Assembly (NCBI GenBank): GCA_026394155.1 | Contig: JAPKYT010000077.1 | Span: forward strand, 1 to 48,755 | DNA length: 48,755 nt | Reading direction: 5' to 3' | Origin: a bacterium | GTDB lineage: Bacteria; Electryoneota; RPQS01 | Shown: piece by piece, positions 1-8,802 of the stretch | Layout of the letters: each line of letters begins with the position of its first letter | Position numbering within the stretch: position 1 is the first letter of the stretch | The notes under the pieces: generated by a model | Told to the model about the DNA's origin: nothing | Database searches by the model: none | The model's input: the letters and a program-made list of their open reading frames with translations, nothing else | Made by a program: the position numbers and the translations under genes

Positions 1-97
1 GTTTGACCGCCACTTTGTCTGCTGAACGGCGGATGACGCGCAGCAGATCGCGCCCTTCTTTCGGGGTGAGGCGCCGTAAGCGCAGTGGGGGGAACAT
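1..97 (-). CDS. 5' end of an IS630-like transposase or related HTH protein (partial, runs off the window)
   Basis: Minus-strand ATG at 97 after an AGGAGG-like RBS. Reads MFPPLRLRRLTPKEGRDLLRVIRRSADKVAVK, which resembles the N-terminus of IS630-type transposases. Confidence 0.45.
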   Translation of the reverse strand, partial: MFPPLRLRRLTPKEGRDLLRVIRRSADKVAVK

Positions 98-176
98 CTG
101 GATCCTCCTTGATCGGATGAACTCTATCCCCTTCTACGCACAAAGCCCTCCTGGCGACTCAACCACTCATAACTAA

Positions 177-914
177 ATGGAAACGTCACTAGGAGTGGAC
201 ACTGGATGGGTTGACGATCTGGTCTGCGAGGCGTTCGACGGTCTTGCGCTGGACGGATCGTCGCTCGGACCGATTCTCCGTCGTGCGCGAGCCGCAGGCC
301 TGTCGGAATCGCGCTTGGCCGTAATCATCGTTCGGTGGCTTGGGGCTAATGGTGGAACGTTCGCCACTGGGCCGAACGGCTGCGTGTTGAACTACCAAGG
401 GGCGGAGTATCCCGTCATGGCCGCACCGCCGTTCGCGAGCCTGATTTGGAGGCTAAGTCGGGACAGCGGTCACTCGGTTCTGCTTACAAGCTCGGTCTAC
501 GAGTCGGTGCTGTATGAGGCCCTCTACTTAGCCGAAGTGGGGAAGTCGCCAACTGCGGTGGCAGCCCAATCGGTAGCCGGATCCGCGAGCTCAACACCAG
601 CAAGCACCTTTCTCCGTGCGATCCAAAGACTATTTGAATTGACGACGGGACCAGACGCCAAAGCCCGCGAGGCTGCGGAGACGTTCGCCAATGTCAATAG
701 GACGACCGGTCAGGTGGACATTTCGGGGACATGGCAAGATGTCTGTGCGACATTGAATTTGGCATCAGGGAAGCCCTTCCTGTCCGGCGTTGACGACCTG
801 CGAAAGGCTCTCACCGAGGCGACGGCCGAGCTCAAGGCCGCTGGTGTCACGTGGGAAGAATCTTCAGCCGGGAAGGGAAAACGCCGGGTGTTTCATCTGA
901 AGCGGTCTGCCTGA
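177..914 (+). CDS. Hypothetical protein, cargo of the integrative element
   Basis: 245-aa open frame with coding-like composition. No family recognised. Confidence 0.6.
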   Translation: METSLGVDTGWVDDLVCEAFDGLALDGSSLGPILRRARAAGLSESRLAVIIVRWLGANGGTFATGPNGCVLNYQGAEYPVMAAPPFASLIWRLSRDSGHSVLLTSSVYESVLYEALYLAEVGKSPTAVAAQSVAGSASSTPASTFLRAIQRLFELTTGPDAKAREAAETFANVNRTTGQVDISGTWQDVCATLNLASGKPFLSGVDDLRKALTEATAELKAAGVTWEESSAGKGKRRVFHLKRSA

Positions 915-1072
915 TGCGCTACGAGAACCGCAGACTTATCGTCGTCAATCCGTCGTGCGTGGCTATGTCCCACTCGAGTCAATACGGACCACAGTATCTG
1001 GAATAAGTAGAGAGTGCCGACCACCGACGAAAGACTCGACGAGATGATGAATAAGAGCGGCATGTCAATCAG

Positions 1073-1330
1073 ATGAAGGAGGAATTGTCCCAGGAGAAGC
1101 GCCGGCCGGTGGACTTGACCATCAAACAGACGATGGCCGAATTGGCTGTGTCGCGGGACACTGTCAACCGGCTGATCAGACGTGGGGAATTGGCAGCGTA
1201 CGACATCTCTGCTAATCCTCAAGCGAAGCGGCGGACTCTCCGTGTGCGATGCGCCAGCGTTCTTGAATTCAAGGAGCGCCGTGCCGTGAAGAGCCGTGTC
1301 TCACTCGAGACCATCCTGCGTGATCTGTAG
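1073..1330 (+). CDS. Small helix-turn-helix (excisionase/MerR-like) DNA-binding protein
   Basis: LTIKQTMAELAVSRDTVNRLIRRGELAAYDIS...RTLRVRCASVLEFKER resembles an excisionase-family HTH. Sits directly upstream of the integrase. Confidence 0.75.
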   Translation: MKEELSQEKRRPVDLTIKQTMAELAVSRDTVNRLIRRGELAAYDISANPQAKRRTLRVRCASVLEFKERRAVKSRVSLETILRDL

Positions 1331-1386
1331 GTTTGATCAGCCATGGTTTCAGTTAGGAAGGAGGGACAACCCGAGGAATCGAGGGC

Positions 1387-2526
1387 ATGAGCTACAAAAT
1401 TCTTGAAAAGCAGTACGCGGACGGCATAAAGCTCGTTGCGCGTGTCAAACTACCCAACGGGAAGTGGAGGCAGTATCCCACCTACCAGACTGATGTGAAG
1501 AAGGCCGAGAAGGTCGCACGGCGCATCGTGAAAGCCCTGGCAGAGGGGGAGGAGCCCAATGCCTTCGGCCAGCGGAATAGGGGTGCTGGCGTGCCTCTGA
1601 ACAAGCAAATCACCCTGGCCGTGATGATCGAAACCTATCTGGAAGAAAAGCACTCCAGTTGGGCTCCAGGCACGTTTCCCGGTTACCAGATCCCGCTCAT
1701 TCTGTTCCGCGACTTCCTTGGGGACGTGAACGTCTCTCAGATTCGGTCCACCGATCTGTTGGAGTTCCGCAAGTTCCTGCTGCGTCGCGGATGCACCCGG
1801 CACAAAACGGGAGACAGAAGCTGGAAGCCTTTGAAGCCAAAGACGCTCCGAAACTATGAGGGAGCGATTCAGTTCTTCCTGACCTGGTCAGGCAAGCGGC
1901 TTGGGTTCAGCCCGCCGAAGCTCGACCTGGTGCCGATGCCCAGAACCCAGCCGCTGAAGTACTGGCGGCCGGACGAATGCGTGGACCTGCTGCGCGCTGC
2001 GCACGAGATCGTTGTCCACGGGCAGCCTTATTCGCTTTACCTTGGGTTCTTGTTCTCGACCGGGATGCGGAAAACCGAGGCGGCCCTGACCCGCTGGGAA
2101 TGGTTGGACTTGGACACGCGGTCGATCAAACTGCCCGGGGTGGACCCGGAGACGGGCCAGCGGATCACGAAGAACGGGCAATGGCGGTTGTTTCTGATGT
2201 CCGAGAAGTCCGGGCATATCTCCGACAACTTCGAACGCACCATCGAACGTGCGAACCGGAAGCGCCGGGCGGAAGGAAAGACTCTGATCCCACGCTTGAC
2301 GCCGCACAGCACGCGCCACACGTACGCGGTGCAGTCGCTGCAGGCGGGGATGGACCTCTTCGCGCTGGCGCAGATTCTTGGACACGCGACCACGGACACC
2401 ACAATGAAGCACTACGCCATGCTGGCCCTGCCCGAGCTGCATCGCCAGGTGACAAAGGCCGGTTCTTTCCACGCTGCTATGTTCCAGGGTTTGTTCCAGA
2501 CAGCTCTAAGTGAAGTAGTTACTTGA
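1387..2526 (+). CDS. Tyrosine recombinase / integrase
   Basis: C-terminal catalytic motifs TGMRKTEAALTRWEWLDL, HSTRHTYAVQSLQAG and LGHATTDTTMKHYA. Core-binding SAM-like N-terminal half. Adjacent to a tRNA 3' fragment. Confidence 0.93.
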   Translation: MSYKILEKQYADGIKLVARVKLPNGKWRQYPTYQTDVKKAEKVARRIVKALAEGEEPNAFGQRNRGAGVPLNKQITLAVMIETYLEEKHSSWAPGTFPGYQIPLILFRDFLGDVNVSQIRSTDLLEFRKFLLRRGCTRHKTGDRSWKPLKPKTLRNYEGAIQFFLTWSGKRLGFSPPKLDLVPMPRTQPLKYWRPDECVDLLRAAHEIVVHGQPYSLYLGFLFSTGMRKTEAALTRWEWLDLDTRSIKLPGVDPETGQRITKNGQWRLFLMSEKSGHISDNFERTIERANRKRRAEGKTLIPRLTPHSTRHTYAVQSLQAGMDLFALAQILGHATTDTTMKHYAMLALPELHRQVTKAGSFHAAMFQGLFQTALSEVVT

Positions 2527-2531
2527 AACTG

Positions 2532-2582
2532 TCCCCGGGCTCATAACCCAAAGGTCGTAGGTTCGAATCCTACCCCCGCTAC
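2532..2582 (+). other. att scar: 3' half of tRNA-Met(CAT), anticodon loop to acceptor 3' strand
   Basis: ccccgggctCATaacccaaaggtcGTAGGTTCGAATCCTACccccgcta has the anticodon loop, T-arm and acceptor 3' strand. There is no matching 5' acceptor strand (agcgggg) or D-arm upstream. Confidence 0.85.
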
Positions 2583-2589
2583 AAGAGAA

Positions 2590-2622
2590 AGACCTGCGCG
2601 TCGTGCGCAGGCCTTTGCTTTT
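2590..2622 (+). terminator. Rho-independent-like terminator behind the tRNA-Met remnant
   Basis: acCTGCGCgtcgtGCGCAGgcctttgctttt: hairpin followed by a T-rich tail. Confidence 0.6.
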
Positions 2623-2647
2623 CAGCCCCGAGGCTTATTTCCTGCCT

Positions 2648-5422
2648 CTACTTGGGGTACACAGACCGATCAGCCAATTTCCTTTCACGCCGCACCGCCA
2701 CGACGCGGACGGAGTCCGGATCCAATCCCAAACAGGTTTCCGCGGGCAACAGAAGCCGCGGGCAAGCCGGGCTCTGTCGGGCGATAAGGGTCAGCGATGG
2801 GCTGCTTAGATCAGGAGGAAACGACTGATGAACCTCGTACCATTCCACGTCACGCTCGCTTTTCCATTCCAGCATCCAACAATCCGAGATCATGCTCAGG
2901 CGGCGATCCACCGGGTCGCCGCCGGTCGTACCGCCTTGACTTGCGCCGGCCACGTTGACGACGAAGGTCGTCAGCGGCGCATCGGCGGGGGCAGAGCGGA
3001 CTTGCCCGCGATGGTCCATGGCGGTCAAGTAGTACTCAATGGCTGTGACTTCGGCTCCCGCGGGGGCAAGTGTCGTCGCGTACCGCCCGGTGCCGATCTG
3101 AGTCATGGGAACGGTAGCCCAACTTCCTCCGGGAAGCGTGCGGTATCGCGCGTCGGCGCTGAGTATGCTGGGCGGCGTGGACGAGCGGAAGGTGTCGCTC
3201 CACATCTCCGCGACAATCCGCAGACTGTCATTCATGTTCGGCGGCTGAGCCGGGTCATGGATGATGTACGGACCCATGTTCCAGCTTAGGTCCCCGAACA
3301 GCGGGATTTTCCAAGGGAGATCTGCGTCGCAGTCGCCCTGCCACATGTAGAACTGGGTCCCGCGGCAGTTGGAGTGACTCTGGGCCGCTCGAACGGCAGA
3401 AACGAACCGGGAAGTGGACACCCAGAGAGCCACCGCCATGACGGCCCCGTGCTGGTTGGCGGCGAAGTAATTCAGCGAGGAGTCCAGATTCGATGAATAC
3501 CCCTCCATGCACATGATCTCCATCGGAGCTGGCAGCTCTTCCAGCGCCCCCACCGTCCACGGCGAGGTGGTCACCGGCATGGCTCGCGGATCCCGCACAT
3601 AGATATCGAAGGCGTCGCCGTAGATGCGCACCGGCGCTCCCGGCCGCCGCGCCTGAATGACCTGATACATCTGGCGGCAGTAACTGCCCACGAGTTGTGC
3701 GGGCGTCATGTGGCGCCGCGTGCAGGCCGCATCGTAACCGGCGTACGACACCTCGTTGATGCTGATCTTGAAACCGTCCGGGTGCAGAAGCGAATCCACG
3801 TGGCGAATGCGCTCCTGATAGTCCAGCAGCGGTTCGATTTGACTGAAACACTGCGTTTTCCGAACTCCCTGATACAACGGCGCGCACGACCAATCCAGCA
3901 ACACCGTGTCGCCGATGGCAAGCCGGCTGCCGGGCACAAGTTCCAGCCGCGGTTGGACGACATACTGAGGGTAACTCGTCGAATAGGTCTCTACCACCCG
4001 AAAGTCCAAACCCTCAGCCATCAACGCGCCGTTGCGTGCGGAGCGAACCACTAAGGGAGTATCCTCGCGCCGCACTATGTTCACCGGAGCGGCGGTCTCC
4101 AGCGACAGGTCATCAAGCCAGATCGTGCCCCCGGTCGGGTATTTGGGACCCACCAGAAAGAGAATTCGGCCGGCATTGTAGGTGCAGAAGTCAAACTGAA
4201 TCTGTGTCCAGCCCTGTGTGGCAGGGCAGGACAGCGCTGCGTACCGGACATCATACGTGTTGTTGGGGGCGGTTGCGCCCTGCATGCCGATCATCAACTG
4301 TCCGCAGTAGTCCTCGGCCTTGTACCAGAAGCGGATCCTAAGCCACTTGTTCGGCCCGATGTCGCGCTCTTGGAGTAGAAACATGTCCGCATACGTGTCA
4401 CTGCCGAATCCGCTGAAGCGGATCGAGTTCGATCCCGAGTGCTTCGTCACGCCGTCGCGGTTCACGTAGGTAAACCGCGAATCCCGCGTCATGCTCCAGT
4501 TGACTGGCCGACTCCCCGACCAGCTCTCGAACCCGCCGTTGGAGAAATCTACCCCGTATCCCTGCGCTACCGGCACAAAAGCCGTATCGGTGACGCGCAT
4601 CATGGTGCCGATGATCGGTATGCCTTCCTGCCAGTAGAGTTGGCTCACGGAGTAGGCGGTCTGATCCACCGACATGGTCAAAGGCAGACCGTAGCTGCGA
4701 ACGCGCGACGCCATCAGCACCGCCTGCGTCAAGCCGTAGGTGCCCGAGCTCCAGAGGCCCGCGTCTGAGGTGTTCCACTCGATCTCGTTCATGCGCGCCG
4801 AATAGGAGAGATCGGTCATCATGTTGCCCCATGCGACCTGCTCCGGGATTCGCACGTGCGAGTTCACGGTTCCGACTCGTTTCGGGAAATCGGGCCAGTC
4901 ACGGATGTACGCCCGGTCAATGTACAGCCGTCCCATCATCTCGGTCGTAAGTTGAAGGAGCGACATCAAGCCCCAGCGAAGGCTGAGTTCGTTGTTGCCG
5001 CCCAGAAGCACCCGGTTGTCCTCCACCACGAGGTGATACTCTTCTGTGTGCGAGACGGAACCTAAGCCGGGCAATCCGGTGCTCCGTAAGGCCGTGGCCA
5101 GTTGCGGAAAACGCGCAAACGTGCCCAGCCAGATGGCCGGCTGCTCCCCCGCGTAGGCCGACCACTCGATCACCGGGAGCGTGTAGCCCGCTCGCTGTTC
5201 GAACAGCCAGATCGCCGCGTCCCGCACCAGCGCTTCCTGTTCGGTGGGATTATCGGGGATGACGAGGAAGGGAGTGCCGGAGAACCACACCGCCTCGGGC
5301 CCGATGAGACCCATCTGCTGAGGTCGGGGGTGAATATCGCGCAGACCGGCCTCCGCGGGGGCCATCCACGCGAAGAACGCAAGAATGAGAAGTAATCGCC
5401 GGACTGCTCTGTCTGTGGTCAT
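2648..5422 (-). CDS. Secreted GH20-like (hexosaminidase N-terminal domain) exoprotein with carbohydrate-binding-like region
   Basis: Start refined from 5650 to ATG 5422 (MTTDRAVRRLLLILAFFAWMAPAEAG signal peptide). EEYHLVVEDNRVLLGGNNELSLRWGLMSLLQL...YIRDWPDFPKRVG is GH20 domain-2/catalytic entry-like. Confidence 0.75.
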   Translation of the reverse strand: MTTDRAVRRLLLILAFFAWMAPAEAGLRDIHPRPQQMGLIGPEAVWFSGTPFLVIPDNPTEQEALVRDAAIWLFEQRAGYTLPVIEWSAYAGEQPAIWLGTFARFPQLATALRSTGLPGLGSVSHTEEYHLVVEDNRVLLGGNNELSLRWGLMSLLQLTTEMMGRLYIDRAYIRDWPDFPKRVGTVNSHVRIPEQVAWGNMMTDLSYSARMNEIEWNTSDAGLWSSGTYGLTQAVLMASRVRSYGLPLTMSVDQTAYSVSQLYWQEGIPIIGTMMRVTDTAFVPVAQGYGVDFSNGGFESWSGSRPVNWSMTRDSRFTYVNRDGVTKHSGSNSIRFSGFGSDTYADMFLLQERDIGPNKWLRIRFWYKAEDYCGQLMIGMQGATAPNNTYDVRYAALSCPATQGWTQIQFDFCTYNAGRILFLVGPKYPTGGTIWLDDLSLETAAPVNIVRREDTPLVVRSARNGALMAEGLDFRVVETYSTSYPQYVVQPRLELVPGSRLAIGDTVLLDWSCAPLYQGVRKTQCFSQIEPLLDYQERIRHVDSLLHPDGFKISINEVSYAGYDAACTRRHMTPAQLVGSYCRQMYQVIQARRPGAPVRIYGDAFDIYVRDPRAMPVTTSPWTVGALEELPAPMEIMCMEGYSSNLDSSLNYFAANQHGAVMAVALWVSTSRFVSAVRAAQSHSNCRGTQFYMWQGDCDADLPWKIPLFGDLSWNMGPYIIHDPAQPPNMNDSLRIVAEMWSDTFRSSTPPSILSADARYRTLPGGSWATVPMTQIGTGRYATTLAPAGAEVTAIEYYLTAMDHRGQVRSAPADAPLTTFVVNVAGASQGGTTGGDPVDRRLSMISDCWMLEWKSERDVEWYEVHQSFPPDLSSPSLTLIARQSPACPRLLLPAETCLGLDPDSVRVVAVRRERKLADRSVYPK

Positions 5423-6076
5423 AAGAAACCTGTCCTCATCGGAGCCCCGGCGCCCACCAAGGGGCGCCGGAGCCGCTATCTCGTCCTTGTCATAGCGAAC
5501 ACATCGTCGCTCGCACCAGTGGACATTCAAATCATGTGCCACGGCAGGGCAACCGATGTGTCCCGGATTGTCATCACAACCCCCTGGACTAAGCGTTGCA
5601 AACGACCGTCTTACGACCCTCGATGGCGTTCCGCAAGAGACGCCATGCATGGTGTTGCGTCGCTCTTCAGCGACACTCGCGCTGCGGTGCGGCCACGCGG
5701 TGGCGAGACGATTGCCTTCAACGTGTCCGCGACCACTTCGACGCGGCGCCGCACAATGTGCCGTGCTGCCCTCCTCGCTGCACGGAGACTCCTGCTCATA
5801 CGCATGACAGACTCTCCCTTCTCCATCTTAAAATGATGGATTACAATGGCTTATTAGAACAATCCATCAGCGTATGAAAACTACCGCGCGTTCATGGCAA
5901 AAGCAATCAAAATGGCGGACTCAGGATCAGAAAACTATCCCCAAGTATAGTCATCTTATCAATTAACGTACTCCGACCAGTGAGCCTTCCGTGAAATGCG
6001 CCGTCTTGCCACTTGCTTCTCATCAAGAGCAGGCTTAGATTGTCCCCGCTATTGGACCACAAAACCGGAGGGCTTA

Positions 6077-6658
6077 ATGAGATTTTCATTGCTGTTGTTG
6101 ATCATCGGCGCGGCTTTCGCGCTGCCGGCCGTGGCGGGTACCTATCCCTTGGCGGTCGGTGCCTACTCCGGCTATGACGTCCCGGCTCTTCAGCAGGACG
6201 TCGGTGCAGGTGTGATGTGGGGAGTGGGCGTGCGAGGCAACATCTGGCGCTTTGTCCACGGGCAAGTGATCGTGCGCGGAACGTCGCAGGGTGATGCGGA
6301 CGAGGAGCTCGAATTCGGAAACGGCCAGACGGAGACCATCACCTACAAAGGCGGGACGCTCACGGGGTTTGGTTTGAATGTGCTGCTCGCCAAGAAGGAT
6401 CCGTGCAGCGTGTGGCCGTACGCTCTGTTCGGGTTTTCCAGCAATTCGTTTAACTTCGGAGACAGCTTCAAAAAGGACCAGAGCCTGACCGGCTGGTCGG
6501 TGGGCGGCGGCTTGGGCATCAATCTCTTCCAGAAGAAGGTCTATCTCGATGCGCAGACTTACGCTCTCGTCTCGCCCTTCCACGACAACAAGGCATCGCG
6601 GAAGAACTGGCAGACCTTGATCGGCCTTCAGTATTTCATTCCCATCCACACCAAGTAG
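6077..6658 (+). CDS. Outer-membrane beta-barrel-like protein
   Basis: Start refined to ATG 6077. Signal peptide MRFSLLLLIIGAAFALPAVAG, then alternating amphipathic strands and an aromatic-rich end. Confidence 0.65.
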   Translation: MRFSLLLLIIGAAFALPAVAGTYPLAVGAYSGYDVPALQQDVGAGVMWGVGVRGNIWRFVHGQVIVRGTSQGDADEELEFGNGQTETITYKGGTLTGFGLNVLLAKKDPCSVWPYALFGFSSNSFNFGDSFKKDQSLTGWSVGGGLGINLFQKKVYLDAQTYALVSPFHDNKASRKNWQTLIGLQYFIPIHTK

Positions 6659-6672
6659 GGAGGAGAGAAACC

Positions 6673-7251
6673 ATGAAAACCACCACCCTTGTGCTTTTCG
6701 CGGCTCTTGCCGCCCTGTTGGCTGTCGGGTCGGGATGCGGTCTGATGTCGGGCACCGTGTTCATTTCGCAGGCAGTGGACGGGACCATCGAAGCGCAGTC
6801 GCCGGCATCGGCAATGGTGGGATCCCGCCATGGCGGGACTCTGGATGAGAGCTTCGGCGGCGCCAAGGTGGACCTGCGCGACAACTCGGACTGGCAGGAT
6901 ATTGAGATTGACGGGATCGAGGACATCTGCGTCCGTCTCACCGTCCTCAACTTGTTGGCCGACTCGGTGTCGGGCGAAGGTTGGGTGACCATCGGCGAAG
7001 ACAGCGCATACGCCAACATTGACAGCGTTCGAGCGCACGGCTTCCGCATCTTCAGTGGCCTTCTCGTCGCAGGCAATGACTCGGTGATCTTCACCTGCGG
7101 CCAAACGCTCGACCTTTTTGAGAACCTCGACAAACTGGTTGACGCCGTGAAGGAAGGCGTTTTCTGGGTGTGGGGCCGTGGCGATCAGGACACCTATCAC
7201 ATCAAGTATGAGGCCATCTATCTGGGCATCCACGTGACCGGCAGCCTGTGA
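6673..7251 (+). CDS. Putative lipoprotein, unknown function
   Basis: N-terminus MKTTTLVLFAALAALLAVGSGCGLM with a lipobox-like LAVGSGC. Confidence 0.65.
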   Translation: MKTTTLVLFAALAALLAVGSGCGLMSGTVFISQAVDGTIEAQSPASAMVGSRHGGTLDESFGGAKVDLRDNSDWQDIEIDGIEDICVRLTVLNLLADSVSGEGWVTIGEDSAYANIDSVRAHGFRIFSGLLVAGNDSVIFTCGQTLDLFENLDKLVDAVKEGVFWVWGRGDQDTYHIKYEAIYLGIHVTGSL

Positions 7252-7278
7252 CCGCCCATGCCTGAGTTTTCGCCCGGA

Positions 7279-7310
7279 TTCCGACGGGGGTCCGGGCGAT
7301 TTTTCTTGTA
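7279..7310 (+). terminator. Rho-independent terminator
   Basis: CGCCCGGAttccgacgggggTCCGGGCGatttttctt. Confidence 0.75.
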
Positions 7311-7467
7311 TTTGTGCGAATTTTGATTATAACTAAGTGTTGTCTATCTTGTTAAAAGAAAAGTATGGGATTCTTTCATGATTTCGGGCTCCACTTTCGG
7401 CCTTGTGCGTATAAAGACTTGTGGCACTTGCCGTGGTAGTTGGCTAACGGTCAACATCATCGTGCGC

Positions 7468-8727
7468 ATGCGATCCAATATTATCCTCCTCTTCCTTCTC
7501 TTGGCAGTCGTGCCGCTCGTGCGTGTCGCTGCCGCTGAGCCGGATCCCGTTCTCGAGCGTTATGTCGAACTGGCGCTCAGCCAGAATCCGGGACTTGCGG
7601 CCGAGCTTTCACGCGCCGAAGCGACGGGACAGATGCCCGCGCAAGAAAGCGCTCTGCCCGATCCGATGCTGGGCTTCGGTCTCCGTGAGCTCAGCGTGGA
7701 CGATCCCGGCCTGCACTCCACCGACATGACCGCCAAGTGGATTTCGCTCGAGCAGGAATTCCCGTTTCCGGGCACGCTGAGCCGCAAGCGGGATCGCGCC
7801 CGTGCCATGCAGAAGATGAGTGCCGCCATGGCGGAAAAGGAACGCGCCATGCTCATCTCCGACGTGAAGCAGATGTACTACGAGTGGGCTTATGTCCGCC
7901 TGGCCATGGATCTGGTGCGCGAGAGCCGGGCGCTTATGGAACAATCTCTGGCTCAGGCCGTGGAATCCTACCAAGTCGGGATGAGCTCGCAGAGCGACAT
8001 CCTGCGCGCGCAAACGGAGATCATTCGCTTCGACAACGAACTGGCCGAGCTAAGGCAAATGGAGCGCACGGCGGTGGCCGACATCAACATCTGCTGCGCG
8101 CTGCCGCCGGACGTCATTACCCAAGTGCCGTCGCCTCTGACATTTTCCACGGTAGACATTTCCTACGACACACTGTGGGCCTGGATTCAGGCGTCGAACC
8201 CGGAGATCGCTGCGGCCACGGCCAAGATCGAGCGCGCGCGCCTCGAACGGGATTTGACGCGCCGCATGTACTATCCTATGTTCCGTCTGGGCGCAGAATA
8301 CATGCAGCGTAAAGGCGTGGATGAACCCGAAAACATGGTCTCCTTCATGGGCGGCATGACGATTCCCCTGTACTGGTGGAAAAAGCAGAACCCCATGCTT
8401 CAACAGCGGCGGATCGAACTCCGGCAGACCACCGAGGAACAGCAGAATGTCACCAATCAGGCGCATGCTCAACTTACCGATCTGATGGCGAAGACCGCCA
8501 GCCTGCGCGAGCAGGTTGGGCGCTTCGACAGCTCCATCCTTCCGCAGGCGGAGCAAACCTTCGCGTCCGCTCAAGCCGGATACATCACCGGCAAGGTGGA
8601 CTTTATGACCCTGCTTTCCAGCCAAATGCTGGTTCTCGACAGCCAGCGTGATCGCGCCATGAAGACCGCCGAGTACCTGAGAACGTGGGCGAAGATCGAG
8701 GCTCTGGTGGGACGGCGGATTCTCTGA
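7468..8727 (+). CDS. TolC-family outer membrane efflux protein (CusC/CzcC-like)
   Basis: Signal peptide from ATG 7468. ELALSQNPGLAAELSRAEATGQMPAQESALPDPMLGFGL and a second OEP repeat. First gene of an RND operon. Confidence 0.85.
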   Translation: MRSNIILLFLLLAVVPLVRVAAAEPDPVLERYVELALSQNPGLAAELSRAEATGQMPAQESALPDPMLGFGLRELSVDDPGLHSTDMTAKWISLEQEFPFPGTLSRKRDRARAMQKMSAAMAEKERAMLISDVKQMYYEWAYVRLAMDLVRESRALMEQSLAQAVESYQVGMSSQSDILRAQTEIIRFDNELAELRQMERTAVADINICCALPPDVITQVPSPLTFSTVDISYDTLWAWIQASNPEIAAATAKIERARLERDLTRRMYYPMFRLGAEYMQRKGVDEPENMVSFMGGMTIPLYWWKKQNPMLQQRRIELRQTTEEQQNVTNQAHAQLTDLMAKTASLREQVGRFDSSILPQAEQTFASAQAGYITGKVDFMTLLSSQMLVLDSQRDRAMKTAEYLRTWAKIEALVGRRIL

Positions 8728-8802
8728 TCTTTCTCCCTCCGTTTACGGGGGGACGAAAGGGGGGTCCGGCGCGAGAGTAGGGCGAAAGAACTCACTCCAA
8801 GA

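Noticed and set aside
2507-2582. Intact tRNA-Met at the integrase 3' end
   Set aside because: No D-arm or complementary 5' acceptor strand exists upstream, so it is a 3' half (att scar) and not a functional tRNA.
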